A stretch of DNA of 64,000 nt from Kalmanozyma brasiliensis GHG001. Its lineage: Eukaryota; Basidiomycota; Ustilaginomycetes; Ustilaginales. This document shows positions 10,730 to 19,801 of the stretch, one piece after another (position 1 is the first letter of the stretch; the number at the start of each line of letters is the position of its first letter). The position numbers and the translations under genes were made by a program. The notes beneath the pieces were generated by a model. It was not told the origin of the DNA. It saw nothing but the letters and a program-made list of their open reading frames with translations, and did not search any database. The stretch spans positions 1,116,001 through 1,180,000 of the forward strand of contig NW_015961948.1 of the NCBI RefSeq assembly GCF_000497045.1. Reading direction: 5' to 3'.

Positions 10730-12064
10730 ATGTCGGCAAACCAGGCCAACCCACAACGTACGCCGTACAACGTACTCAACCAGACCTTCCTCATCGACAA
10801 TGCCTACGAGATCACCAAGGACCTCGGCCAGGGCGCCTACGGCTGCGTCGCAGCGGCCACCCACAAGGGCACCGGCGAATCCGTCGCCATCAAAAAGATC
10901 ACCAACGTCTTCACCAAAAAGATCCTCACCAAGCGTGCCCTGCGCGAGATCAAGCTCCTCCGTCATTTCCGCGGGCACAAGAACATCACCTGCCTCTACG
11001 ACATGGACATTATCGACCCGGCTGGCTTCAACGAGGTGTATCTCTACGAGGAACTGATGGAGGCGGACCTGCATGCCATCATTCGTTCCGGTCAGCCGCT
11101 GTCCGATGCGCACTTCCAGTCGTTCATCTACCAGACCCTGTGCGGGCTCAAGTACATCCATTCGGCTAGCGTGCTGCATCGCGATCTCAAGCCGGGCAAC
11201 CTTCTGGTGAATGCCGACTGTGAGCTCAAGATCTGCGACTTTGGTCTGGCCAGAGGGTTCGAGACGGACCCGGAACTGGCCAAGCAGGCAGGAGCGGGCT
11301 TTATGACCGAGTATGTGGCAACCCGATGGTACAGGGCACCGGAGATCATGCTCAGTTTCCAAAACTACACCACGGCCATCGACATATGGTCGGTCGGGTG
11401 CATCCTCGCGGAGCTCCTCGGTGGACGACCCATCTTCAAAGGTCGCGATTACGTCGACCAGCTCAACCAGATCCTGCACTACCTCGGTACGCCTTCCGAA
11501 GAAACCCTTCGACGGGTCGGCTCCCCCCGTGCGCAGGACTACATCCGCTCGCTACCCTTTCAACCACGAATCCCATTCCAGCGCCTGTACCCACAAGCCA
11601 ACCCGCTCGCCCTCGACCTGCTCGAGAGGATGCTCGAGTTCGACCCCGCCAAACGCATCTCGTGCGAGGAGGCACTGCAACACCCCTACCTCGCCGTGTG
11701 GCACGATCCGGCCGACGAACCCATCTGCCCGCGCAAGTTCGATTTCGGCTTCGAGAGCGTCGACGAGGTCGAAGGGATGAAGACGTTGATTCTGGATGAG
11801 GTGCGCAGCTTCCGGACCGAAGTGCGAAGGCAAGCGAGGTTGATGCAGCAACCCAAGAGACAGGAGAGTCTGCCCATCCCGAGCAGGGAGGAGATCCAGA
11901 AGAGCAGTCCGACGGATGCGGATGGGCCCGGGTACTCGGTACTGGGTGCGAGTGCGGGCATCATTCAGGGCGCGACTAATGCTGAGCACGCAAGTGGCAT
12001 GGTGGAGGATGTATGTCTGGAGGACCCCGCAGAGAGCTTTGAAAGGGAATTGACAAGGAGGTAG
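10730..12064 (+). CDS. mpk1: MAP kinase of the cell-wall-integrity pathway (Slt2/Mpk1 type)
   Basis: Intronless, 444 residues. The kinase domain covers about residues 26-315: glycine loop GQGAYGCV, catalytic lysine in VAIKK (Lys55), HRDLKPGN at 150-157, DFG at 170-172, and the activation lip [15 protein letters not shown] with the TEY dual-phosphorylation site at 193-195. TEY together with [11 protein letters not shown] and the long C-terminal tail (residues 340-444) identifies the Slt2/Mpk1 branch rather than Fus3/Kss1 or TGY-type Hog1. In fungi this kinase lies below Pkc1-Bck1-Mkk1/2 and responds to cell-wall stress. The tail is Gln/Ser-rich and contains no second domain. It is convergent with the next gene, with only 62 bp between stops. 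Confidence 0.95.
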   Translation: MSANQANPQRTPYNVLNQTFLIDNAYEITKDLGQGAYGCVAAATHKGTGESVAIKKITNVFTKKILTKRALREIKLLRHFRGHKNITCLYDMDIIDPAGFNEVYLYEELMEADLHAIIRSGQPLSDAHFQSFIYQTLCGLKYIHSASVLHRDLKPGNLLVNADCELKICDFGLARGFETDPELAKQAGAGFMTEYVATRWYRAPEIMLSFQNYTTAIDIWSVGCILAELLGGRPIFKGRDYVDQLNQILHYLGTPSEETLRRVGSPRAQDYIRSLPFQPRIPFQRLYPQANPLALDLLERMLEFDPAKRISCEEALQHPYLAVWHDPADEPICPRKFDFGFESVDEVEGMKTLILDEVRSFRTEVRRQARLMQQPKRQESLPIPSREEIQKSSPTDADGPGYSVLGASAGIIQGATNAEHASGMVEDVCLEDPAESFERELTRR

Positions 12065-12126
12065 ATTCGACATAGCAATGCAAGAATGATACACGGTCAA
12101 AGGAAGAGAATGCGTGTGCCCGAAAT

Positions 12127-13104
12127 CTAGTCGACAAGCCGGCTGTCGTTGTCTACGAACTTCTTGACGTCGATATCAGCCTTGACCACACCTGCCTTTT
12201 CGAGCAGCTCGAGGGTCTCCCTGATCGTACTGGCCGAGATGGTTTGCGTGGTGGTGTTTTGACCGCTGCTCGGCACTTTCACGCCAGTCGGATTCTCCGT
12301 CTCCTCCCCAACCCACCTCACCGTCTCCAACCAGCTCTCCACATCCTCCTCCTTGTACTGGTGGTGGTCTACGATCCACTTCTTCGCCGTCCCATCCTTG
12401 CGCGTCTGCGGATTTGCAAATTTGCGAATCTCCTCCTGCAACCTCGTCAAAAACTCCCCTAGCACCTTGCCCTCCTCGCTCTCCTGCGCCAACGTGTTCG
12501 TCGACGCAGCGATGGTCCAACTCGGCCAGGGCGTCGGCACACTCCCAATAAACCGCACCTCGCCCGAATCGACATACGGTTTGGTGGTATACCACTCCCA
12601 CATGAAGCAGCTGCTCTCCCACGGCTCCTTGCCGTTGACCCCGTCCCGAAGTTGGGCGAAAGTGTCGTTGACCTTGAACTGGATCTCCCCCGCACCCCAG
12701 TTGTGCTGGAGAGCCATGACGCTGGCCATGATCTGACTGCCCGAGCCTACGCGGGAGATGCCGATCTTGGTCGCCTTGAGGTCGGAGATGGCGTTGTACG
12801 AGGACGCAGCGGGAGAGGTGCCGGTGATGACCGCCCAATTGAGGGAGGTGCGTACGTACGAGCCGACCAACTTGTAGTCGGTACGACCCTTGGCGATGCC
12901 CGTGATGAGCGCTTCGGTGAGTGCTACGGCTACGTCGATCTTTTGACCCGAGGAGGCGTCGAGCGAAGTGAGCATCTGACCTGTGCCAGAGGGTTGGCTG
13001 ACCAGCTCGATGTTCTCCTTGCCCCACGTGGTGGCTGCAAGGTGGTGTAGAGGGGCAGCAAAGTGCTCCGGCACGAAGCCGATGCGCAGGACTTTCTTCG
13101 ACAT
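12127..13104 (-). CDS. Orphan periplasmic-binding-fold (PBP2, Ca3427-like) protein
   Basis: 325 residues from the first in-frame ATG at 13104 (MSKKVLRIGFVPEHFAAPL). The sequence reads as a type 2 substrate-binding fold like the NMT1/TauA/SsuA proteins. It has an N-terminal beta strand with GFVPEH, then GTGQMLTSLDASSGQKIDVAVALTEALI, the hinge segment KIGISRVGSGSQIMASVMALQ, and a helical C-terminus. It resembles the Candida 'Ca3427-like PBP2' group found in fungi without any ABC transporter partner. No signal peptide or lipobox is present on this start. The frame stays open upstream to 13293 with a basic, Ser-rich composition but no ATG (see findings). The biochemical role is unknown; a thiamine-pyrimidine-like or aromatic ligand is only a guess from the fold. 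It is divergent from the capping-protein gene. Confidence 0.75.
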   Translation of the reverse strand: MSKKVLRIGFVPEHFAAPLHHLAATTWGKENIELVSQPSGTGQMLTSLDASSGQKIDVAVALTEALITGIAKGRTDYKLVGSYVRTSLNWAVITGTSPAASSYNAISDLKATKIGISRVGSGSQIMASVMALQHNWGAGEIQFKVNDTFAQLRDGVNGKEPWESSCFMWEWYTTKPYVDSGEVRFIGSVPTPWPSWTIAASTNTLAQESEEGKVLGEFLTRLQEEIRKFANPQTRKDGTAKKWIVDHHQYKEEDVESWLETVRWVGEETENPTGVKVPSSGQNTTTQTISASTIRETLELLEKAGVVKADIDVKKFVDNDSRLVD

Positions 13105-13435
13105 GATGGGTCTGTCCTTCTTGATGGTCGCAGCTGCGATGGAACGCTGGTGTGAAGGGCCGTAGTTCGATGGAGGTGCGTGTGGGTAGAAGAGTTGCAA
13201 GCTTCGGCATGCGCTTCCGTTAGGTCCGTGCTGAGATCTTCTCCACAACTTCGAAATTCTCAGCTCAAAATTGAGGCTCAGAAAATGGCGCACATCGGCG
13301 ATTCACACCAGCACAGACCACCGCCTCATCCAAACACACGCTTGCTCACCTGCACGTCTCGACCACCATCGTGGCCCAGCTTGCATTCACTCCACCACCA
13401 CCACCCTACGCACCCATAGCTGGAAACCGGACACG
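13105..13435. other. Divergent promoter region (PBP-like / capping protein alpha)
   Basis: 331 bp between the two chosen start codons. On the minus strand it is an open, basic, leader-like extension of the PBP-like frame. On the plus strand it is the CA-rich leader of the capping-protein gene. An out-of-frame ATG at 13210 on the minus strand opens a 344-codon frame overlapping the PBP-like gene, which suggests that transcription of the latter starts downstream of it. Confidence 0.4.
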
Positions 13436-14569
13436 ATGTCCACCTCTCGGCTCAACGAAGCCCTCTCCCTGCTGGTCCAGTCTCCGCCCGGCCAAACCTC
13501 GCAAGTCTACCACGACCTGCGCGGCATCATCCTCGACGCCGAATCCAACTCCACCGACAAGATCGATGACGCCCTCCTCCAGTCTGCCGCAGCCACCGCG
13601 CTGGAGGAGTACAACACGCAACAGCTGATCACAGCCACCCTTCCCGCGCCGGACGACAAGACGCCCGTGATCATCTGCCAAGCCGGTCAGGTGGCCAGTG
13701 GCACCGAGAGCGGCGTGAAGAGGTATCTGCATCCTAAGATGGGCAAGACCTTCCTGTTCGATCACGTGAAGCGTACGGTGAGCGATGTCAAGGATGTCTC
13801 GAGTGGGACGGATGGGGAGGCGGAAAAGACGAGGACAGCGCTGGAAAGGGCCCTGGAGGAGTATGTGAAGGATCGCTATCCGGATGGTGTCAGCAGTGTG
13901 TTCGCCATGTCGAGCGTGCCGGTGGAGGACGAGCAGGAGATGAAGGACGAAATCCAGAAAGCCGCAGTGGAAGATGCCAAGACGCCTGCGGAGAACACTG
14001 CTGCTGTCGGCGCCGAGCACGGCGAATCAAAGGACGAAACCGAAGCGACGAAGGACAACGACGAGGAGATGAAAGATGACCCAGTAGAAGCCGTCAAGGC
14101 TGTCGAAGCGGTCGAATCCTCCACCTCCGTATCTCAGACTCAAACCCCGGCAAAGACGACTTTCACCCTGCATCACGTGGGCAATCGCTTCAACCTGTCC
14201 AACTTCTGGTCCGGCCGTTGGCGCGCCTCGTACCACCTCGACCCCACCTCCTCGCCCGTCACATTGACCAGCACGCTCTCGGTGCAGGTGCACTACTTCG
14301 AGAACGGCAATGTTCAGCTCAACGCTGCCAAGCCACGTACGTTCCACCTGTCCACCGACGGTGGGGATGCGGAGAAGCTGGCGAAGGAGGTGGTGAGCGT
14401 CATCAGCGCACACGAGGACGCATGGCAGAAGGGATTGGAGACGAGCTACGACGAACTGGCAGAGAGGGCTTTCAAGGCGCTCAGAAGGCAGCTGCCGTTG
14501 ACGAGGCAGAAGGTGGACTGGGATAAGGTGCTCAACTACAAGCTCGGGGACGAGCTGGCTCGTGGCTGA
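13436..14569 (+). CDS. CAP1: F-actin capping protein alpha subunit with acidic insert
   Basis: Intronless, 377 residues from the ATG at 13436. An upstream in-frame extension lacks an ATG and looks like leader. The C-terminal half has clear CapZ-alpha signatures: NFWSGRWRASYHL near residue 256, VQVHYFENGNVQL, and FKALRRQLPLTRQKVDWDKVLNYK at the end. The N-terminal half matches the helical bundle of the family. Between them, about residues 160-245, lies a Glu/Asp/Ala/Lys-rich low-complexity insert. It makes the protein roughly 90-100 residues longer than usual alpha subunits. Capping protein is an alpha/beta heterodimer that caps actin barbed ends at cortical patches; the beta partner is not in this window. 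It is convergent with the GMC oxidoreductase gene. Confidence 0.92.
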   Translation: MSTSRLNEALSLLVQSPPGQTSQVYHDLRGIILDAESNSTDKIDDALLQSAAATALEEYNTQQLITATLPAPDDKTPVIICQAGQVASGTESGVKRYLHPKMGKTFLFDHVKRTVSDVKDVSSGTDGEAEKTRTALERALEEYVKDRYPDGVSSVFAMSSVPVEDEQEMKDEIQKAAVEDAKTPAENTAAVGAEHGESKDETEATKDNDEEMKDDPVEAVKAVEAVESSTSVSQTQTPAKTTFTLHHVGNRFNLSNFWSGRWRASYHLDPTSSPVTLTSTLSVQVHYFENGNVQLNAAKPRTFHLSTDGGDAEKLAKEVVSVISAHEDAWQKGLETSYDELAERAFKALRRQLPLTRQKVDWDKVLNYKLGDELARG

Positions 14570-14768
14570 AGGGGACACTCCGTTTGCGCATAAATCGAGT
14601 GATCTTGTGGACAATGGAGGAACGTCGGTCGGTGTGTGCATGCGTTTGTGCTTGGGCGTTGTGAGCTTTGGCGTTCAAAGGCCGTGTCGAAGGGTCTGCA
14701 GGACTGATGTAAGAAAGCATCTCTTTTGCTATATCTGGTATATATGTTACAGGTAGTGTAGAGTCGAT

Positions 14769-16559
14769 CTAGTGGTAGTTGGTCTTCCTGAGCCCATTGA
14801 ACCAGGCGTCGTCCCTGATCAACTCGGCCGCCCTCTCTGCGACCATCAAGATTGTCAGCATCGGGTTGATCGTCGGCAGGGTTGGCAGCACACTTGCATC
14901 GCACACCCTAACGCCCTTCAATCCTACGATGCTCAGATCCCTCTCGTCCACCACGACGCTTTCGTCCGTTCCCTGTCCACCCTTGCCCCTGCTGACCGTG
15001 CCCATCCTGCACGTGCCCGCCGGGTGATACACCGTGTGCGCCACCTTCCTTGCGTACTCGCCGATATCCCTGTCGCTCTGAATCTTGGGTCCTGGAGCAA
15101 CCTCCTTGACCAGATGCTCCTTGAAAGGCGACATCTCCGCAATCTTCCTCGCCCACTTGACACCCTCGATCAGGATCCGCTCGTCGTAGTTGTCCTTGTC
15201 TTCAAAGTACTTGAAGTCCAACAGCGGTTTATCTTTGGGATTGGCCGAAGCGAGGGAGACCTTACCGCGAGCTTGGGAACGGCAGATGTTGGGCGTCATG
15301 CAGATGGCGTGTTTGGGACGCTCGTATCCGACGCGCTCCGTGTTGTCCGCAAACGGAACTTGGTAGATGTGGAACATGAGGTCGGGTCCGGGATGCGGGT
15401 TGGGTTCGGCATCGCTCGGCAGGACACGCAGGAATAGACCGGCGTCCGAAGACATGACCGTCTCGGGCGGCGTATCACGGGTTTCCCACATAACGATCGA
15501 TTCAGGGTGGTCCGTAAGGTTGAGACCCACACCCGGCAAATCGTGCTTGCACGGCAAACCGAGCTTCTCCAGATCGCCACGAGGACCGATGCCTGAGTGC
15601 AGAAGCAGACGTGGGGTGTCGATCGCTCCAGCACACAAGATCACCTCGCGTCGCGCCGTCAGCGTCTTACTGAGACCGTGTTTGGTGGTCACCTTGACTC
15701 CGGTGACCTTGGCAGCGTCGTTGGCGGCGTACTCGAGCGTGTTGGCCCACGTCTCGAGGAAGAGGTGCAGGTTGTGTCGCTTGTACGGTCCATGCGGCAT
15801 GATGGGATGCAGGTAGGCCACACTGGCACTGCTGCGCTGACCCGAGTAGGGGTCGTAAGCGATATCGAAGAACCCAACTGCCTTTTGGAATCCGCCGCGG
15901 TGGACAATGTGGGCGTTGAGGTCCTCGAGCACGGGTGCACCGGTAGCACGGGAGGAGGCGGTGACCCAATCGCGCGCCACCTGGTTGCGCTGCTGCGGTG
16001 CAACGGGCACAATGTTCATCTTGAGCCGATCACCATACGGCTGGACGGTGGAGGCGGACCAGGAGGGACAGGCGTAGTTGTTCGCCCAGTCGTCCAGATC
16101 CTCGTTGAACGGGCGGAATGAGATGAGCGTGTTGTGCGAGGAGCAACCGCCGAGCACGCGCGCGCGCGAGTGACGGATGAACGAGTTACCGCGCGGCTGG
16201 GGGACCGTGGGGTAGTCGTAGTCGAGGTCGGAGCCGAGCATCTCGAGCCAGCGGCTGAGGTCGAGGACCATGTCGTTGCCGACGTCAGTGGGACCACCTT
16301 CGATGACGGCGACAGAGACGTTGCGGTCTTCGGTGAGACGGTTGGCCAGGACGGCACCGGCGGTACCGCCACCGACAATGACATAGTCGAACTCGGTGTT
16401 GCCGCCGGGCAGAAGGTGCGAGGCGAGAGAGGCGAGTCGCTCGCGAGCCGTGGGGCCACTCGAGGAGGAAGAAGGGTTCGGGTTGGCAGGGTGGTTCTCG
16501 ACGGTCTGGCCGTGGACCGGGTCCGTATCGGGCCTGGCTGGGTTGGGCTTGGGTGCCAT
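14769..16559 (-). CDS. GMC-family FAD oxidoreductase (choline dehydrogenase/alcohol oxidase-like)
   Basis: 596 residues from the first in-frame ATG at 16559; a longer frame begins only with GTG. The N-terminal 55 residues are Pro/Asn/Ser-rich. The FAD dinucleotide motif FDYVIVGGGTAGAVLANRL starts near residue 56. GMC signature 1 lies around GNSFIRHSRARVLGGCSSHN, and signature 2 around CAGAIDTPRLLLHSGIGP. The C-terminal catalytic region has HTVYHPAGTCRMG and INPMLTILMVAERAAELI. No secretion signal or PTS1 is seen, so an intracellular enzyme is likely. GMC enzymes oxidise alcohols such as choline, methanol, aryl alcohols or sugars; the substrate is not resolved here. A minus-strand TATA-like box lies about 125 bp upstream. 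Confidence 0.9.
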   Translation of the reverse strand: MAPKPNPARPDTDPVHGQTVENHPANPNPSSSSSGPTARERLASLASHLLPGGNTEFDYVIVGGGTAGAVLANRLTEDRNVSVAVIEGGPTDVGNDMVLDLSRWLEMLGSDLDYDYPTVPQPRGNSFIRHSRARVLGGCSSHNTLISFRPFNEDLDDWANNYACPSWSASTVQPYGDRLKMNIVPVAPQQRNQVARDWVTASSRATGAPVLEDLNAHIVHRGGFQKAVGFFDIAYDPYSGQRSSASVAYLHPIMPHGPYKRHNLHLFLETWANTLEYAANDAAKVTGVKVTTKHGLSKTLTARREVILCAGAIDTPRLLLHSGIGPRGDLEKLGLPCKHDLPGVGLNLTDHPESIVMWETRDTPPETVMSSDAGLFLRVLPSDAEPNPHPGPDLMFHIYQVPFADNTERVGYERPKHAICMTPNICRSQARGKVSLASANPKDKPLLDFKYFEDKDNYDERILIEGVKWARKIAEMSPFKEHLVKEVAPGPKIQSDRDIGEYARKVAHTVYHPAGTCRMGTVSRGKGGQGTDESVVVDERDLSIVGLKGVRVCDASVLPTLPTINPMLTILMVAERAAELIRDDAWFNGLRKTNYH

Positions 16560-17323
16560 CTTGAAGTTGAAGACTGCAGCAAAGAGCGAACAAGTCTTGT
16601 GGACGGTCTCTGATGGAAGGGGAAGGGGCAGAGACTTTGGTGTGGTTGGGAGCAGAACGAAGGAGATGTGGCTGCTCACTACTTATACGAGATCCTTCAC
16701 AATCAGGAAGGCGAGCAGATATGAAAAGCCTGTGCGCAAGTTTTGGATCCACCAGCACAGATGGAGCGAGGGTTCATCCGCGGGTCGTACCAAACCGAGT
16801 GCCGTGAACGAGACCGGCGCGGTGTTCATTGACAGCGTACGGAGGGCCATTTACGACAATCTGCCGCTTCTCGCTGCCAATCTGGACAAGGGCTGGCACG
16901 CAGCCTTGTGCAGGGATGACGAGCTCGGGCGCCGGTTTCTGGCCGCGCTGCCTGCGTGCTGCTTTCAGCGCCCTGAGTGCGAGTTTGCGGAACAATTTTT
17001 GGCAGCCGTTTGCTGCTGCTGGACCCTCGCTCTTCTGCAGCTAGCAAGTTGACCCGCGGCTGATTTGCCTTTGCGATGCAGCTACTCTGTTAGGTCGTTT
17101 CGACGATGATGACTGCCGCGGCCTTACTTGTTCGGCCTCGTGCTTCACCGATGCATGGTCCTCATCGTCAGGTACATGACAGCTAGACCCCGATCGATGT
17201 CAGTACGGGACTGGGAACTTTGATGGGATATTCGCGGTCTCGTAGCTAGCAGGCGTGCTCGTCGATGGGCTTCTGAATTGTCATCGTGAGCGGGTATACA
17301 AGTGAGATGGCCCCTGGGTTGTT
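16560..17323. other. Intergenic, promoter of GMC gene and 3' flank of calcipressin
   Basis: About 764 bp. Apart from a TATA-like element near 16682 it holds no supportable gene. Open plus-strand frames here have Arg/Trp-rich, non-protein-like composition. Confidence 0.5.
16682..16687 (-). promoter_or_regulatory. TATA-like box of the GMC gene
   Basis: On the minus strand the sequence reads GTATAAGTAG, about 125 bp upstream of the chosen ATG at 16559. Support is motif and position only. Confidence 0.35.
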
Positions 17324-18337
17324 CTAAGAAAAGTCCGGATAGTTGTTGCTGTTTAGTGGTGGCCGACTGGTCGGGGTGATACGCTTAGCATCTGCACCAC
17401 CGAGAGATGAGCCTGTTTCGAGCCCAAAGCTCGGCACGGGTCCGCGCATCGAGTCGACCGTCGCCTTGACCGAGCTGATACTGAAGCCGTTGTACAACTT
17501 TGCACCTCCTCCACCACCGTCGGCTTGATCATTTCCGTCGAACGACTGCACGGTCACCCCTGGAAGCTCGATCTGCTCGTCCGTGCTGATTGCTTCTGCT
17601 TCCTGCGGGCCGCCTCGAAGCCAGCCAGGTTGGAACTTCCTCAGAGCTGGCGCCGTGCTCGGCGCAAGGATGACTTCGGGTGTGCCAGCGCCTCCACTCT
17701 TTCGCTCTGCTGTATTCTGTTCCTCCGCGGCAGTCTCACCCCAAACTCGTGGTTGATGCGACTCGATGTGACTGCCTGTATCTCGAAGGTCGGCAAGCGC
17801 CTTCATCAGGTCGTCGGCAAGCGTGTCTCTGTTGGGCGGGTCTTCGCGGATCGGCTCCCAGCCGACTGGCGGACTGCCTGGTGGTGAAATCAGGAAGTTC
17901 TTGTCCGTTGTCGGCACCGCCAATGTCTCAGGTTCGGCTGTAGGATCGGTGACGGGACCAAAGACGGCGCGCAGAATTGTACCATCATCCTTGTCCAGTC
18001 CTCGTGTCACGCCTTGCACATCGCTGTCTTCGAACGGCAGCACAAGGCGATCCAACCCTGCCTTTGCCAGAGATGCGCCCTCCGCGTCTTCAAAGATCAC
18101 GACTGCGCGCCCCACCGATGGCAACGGCGTCCAGCGCACCATCGGTCCGTACGTGTTGAGCAGCGAGAGAAGCAGAGTGCAGATGTGTGGGATGAAGAAC
18201 TCGACCGGAAGATTCGAGAGGATGAGCGTATTTGTCGCCGTGTCGATGCTGCCTCGTGAGGCGGAATCAACGAGTTGACGATCGTGCTCGTGCACGAGTG
18301 ACGGTGTCTCTGCTTCGTCCGAGTCGGGCCATTGCAT
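17324..18337 (-). CDS. RCN1: Calcipressin (calcineurin regulator, RCAN/Rcn1)
   Basis: Intronless, 337 residues, ATG at 18337. An RRM-like domain (TNTLILSNLPVEFF to about residue 125) is followed by the hallmark FLISPPGSPPVGW at 148-160, whose SPPxSPP serines are the phospho-regulated calcineurin-binding element of the family. A further PGVTVQ at 259-264 fits the PxIxIT docking pattern. The remainder is Ser/Gly-rich and probably disordered, so the protein is longer than animal RCAN (about 200 residues). Calcipressins bind and modulate calcineurin, and in yeasts both inhibit and stimulate it. It lies 89 bp downstream of the pICln gene on the same strand, so its promoter must sit within or next to that gene's 3' flank. 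Confidence 0.9.
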   Translation of the reverse strand: MQWPDSDEAETPSLVHEHDRQLVDSASRGSIDTATNTLILSNLPVEFFIPHICTLLLSLLNTYGPMVRWTPLPSVGRAVVIFEDAEGASLAKAGLDRLVLPFEDSDVQGVTRGLDKDDGTILRAVFGPVTDPTAEPETLAVPTTDKNFLISPPGSPPVGWEPIREDPPNRDTLADDLMKALADLRDTGSHIESHQPRVWGETAAEEQNTAERKSGGAGTPEVILAPSTAPALRKFQPGWLRGGPQEAEAISTDEQIELPGVTVQSFDGNDQADGGGGGAKLYNGFSISSVKATVDSMRGPVPSFGLETGSSLGGADAKRITPTSRPPLNSNNYPDFS

Positions 18338-18426
18338 GACGCTTTCCAGATGTGCGAGGTTGCGCTGTCGAAGGCAAACATGGCAGCGAGACGAAAGATG
18401 CTCTCTATGTCAGCATTCGGTGCCGC

Positions 18427-19212
18427 TCAGTACGGACGAAAGCGCGAATCTGAGGTCTGGAAATCGGCTCTCACCCTGCCAGTCTCGCTGAGATCTTGGT
18501 CGTCTGCATCTGCATCGTCGTATGCTCCGTCCACTTCATCGTCGTCGTCGCCCAACTGCACGCCGGAAGCGCTTGTGCCGAAGGGCGCGAACCCAGCGAA
18601 AGGATGGCCACCGTCGTCCTCGACTGGTCCGGAAGGGTGCAACGACGCACAGTGGGAGAGTGCTTCGAAGAGCCGATCAAGGTACGCACTATCCGGAGTG
18701 CAGATGTACATCTCGACGAACTCGCCTTCCTCATCGTCGTCAACACCCATCTCGCCCGAGCCAGCGTTCGGGCTCAGGTCGAGTTGACAGTAGAGACAGC
18801 CGGGGAAGTCTGAAGATGTCGAGGAAGCGCCATTTCGACCGAAGCTGGATGTTGAGAGAAAGCTGGGTGGCGATCTTGTGACAGCATGCAGCGCTACGTT
18901 TGCATATCCCAGTCGGAAGCCGCTGCCAGTGGTGGGGGCTAGAAATGAGATTTCTCGTTCGGTGAGCCAAAGCTGGCCGGTAGCTTGGAAGACATCGGCT
19001 TCGTCTTGTTCGTCTGCGTCGAGCTTCGCCTCGTTGATCTGCTCGAAGCAAGAGGGTCGTGCTGATGGGGATGGGCTGATGTAGACTGTCGCCTCCGCAC
19101 GGTGAAGATGCAGGACCGGAGGAATCGAATCGAAAGATCGTGGTGTGCTGGCCTGCAGCTGAGCCAGCTGGTCGTCCGAGACATACGCCGGCGCCGTCGC
19201 GGTCTCCTCCAT
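18427..19212 (-). CDS. pICln-like methylosome subunit (Voldacs/ICln family)
   Basis: Intronless, 261 residues, ATG at 19212. The PH-like ICln domain is recognisable: GQLWLTEREISFLAPTTGSGFRLGYANVALHAVTR (about residues 79-113), then a strand-rich part ending EGEFVEMYICTP with a preceding acidic loop. The C-terminal 50 residues are highly acidic (DDDDEVDGAYDDADADDQD), as in pICln. The family chaperones Sm proteins for PRMT5-dependent methylation and snRNP assembly in the cytosol. An alternative is the related Lot5 family, which shares the domain, but the acidic tail favours pICln. Confidence 0.82.
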   Translation of the reverse strand: MEETATAPAYVSDDQLAQLQASTPRSFDSIPPVLHLHRAEATVYISPSPSARPSCFEQINEAKLDADEQDEADVFQATGQLWLTEREISFLAPTTGSGFRLGYANVALHAVTRSPPSFLSTSSFGRNGASSTSSDFPGCLYCQLDLSPNAGSGEMGVDDDEEGEFVEMYICTPDSAYLDRLFEALSHCASLHPSGPVEDDGGHPFAGFAPFGTSASGVQLGDDDDEVDGAYDDADADDQDLSETGRVRADFQTSDSRFRPY

Positions 19213-19801
19213 GTTGACAAGCCAAAGTCTCTTGTCGCAAATATGGTCGCTGTGAAGGAGTCGTGGCTGTTGCTGCGCCGTTCAACAATGCACGGCCGGT
19301 TGACGCGAATGCGTGTCTTGCGTCGTGTGTGCATCTCGGCCACTTCTTGGCGAAGCGGAGAATTCTGGTGGACCCTGACGCTTCGAGCTTCGGTCATGAC
19401 TAAGCAGATGCTAAGCATCTTTATAAAGAAACTAGCTTCGGCCGAGGCTGAACACCGCATCACGTGTACTCACTTCGATATTCGAGAAAGCGAATTTACA
19501 CGCGGCTGCTGTGTCGAAATTTCGACCGGGCAGACGAGCAGTCCCAGCTCCCTGTGGCCTTCTAAATTCAGAAATCGTACAGCAGAACGCGACCTTAAAT
19601 TTGGAGCGACCCGTTGCAGAAATTCAAGGCAGCAGGTCAGCAGAAGCCAGTCCAGTGGCTGCTGGAACATCAACGCTCACACAGTCAGGCCAATTCACAC
19701 TTTCGAGACGGTCAAGTCTGGTTATCGCCATCAGCTCGAGCATTCCACCTCTTCGCCTTCATCCCTCAAGATCATCACCAATCTCTCTACATAGTATCAC
19801 A
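19213..19801. other. Divergent promoter region (pICln / RPL36)
   Basis: 589 bp. It contains a perfect 14-bp palindrome at 19513-19526 (see findings) and a CT-rich leader immediately before the RPL36 ATG, typical of fungal ribosomal-protein genes. No gene seen. Confidence 0.5.

Noticed and set aside
12176..13210. 344-codon minus-strand frame overlapping the PBP-like gene
   Set aside because: It is Arg/His/Gly-rich and overlaps the recognised fold in another frame. It is kept only as a possible scanning obstacle.
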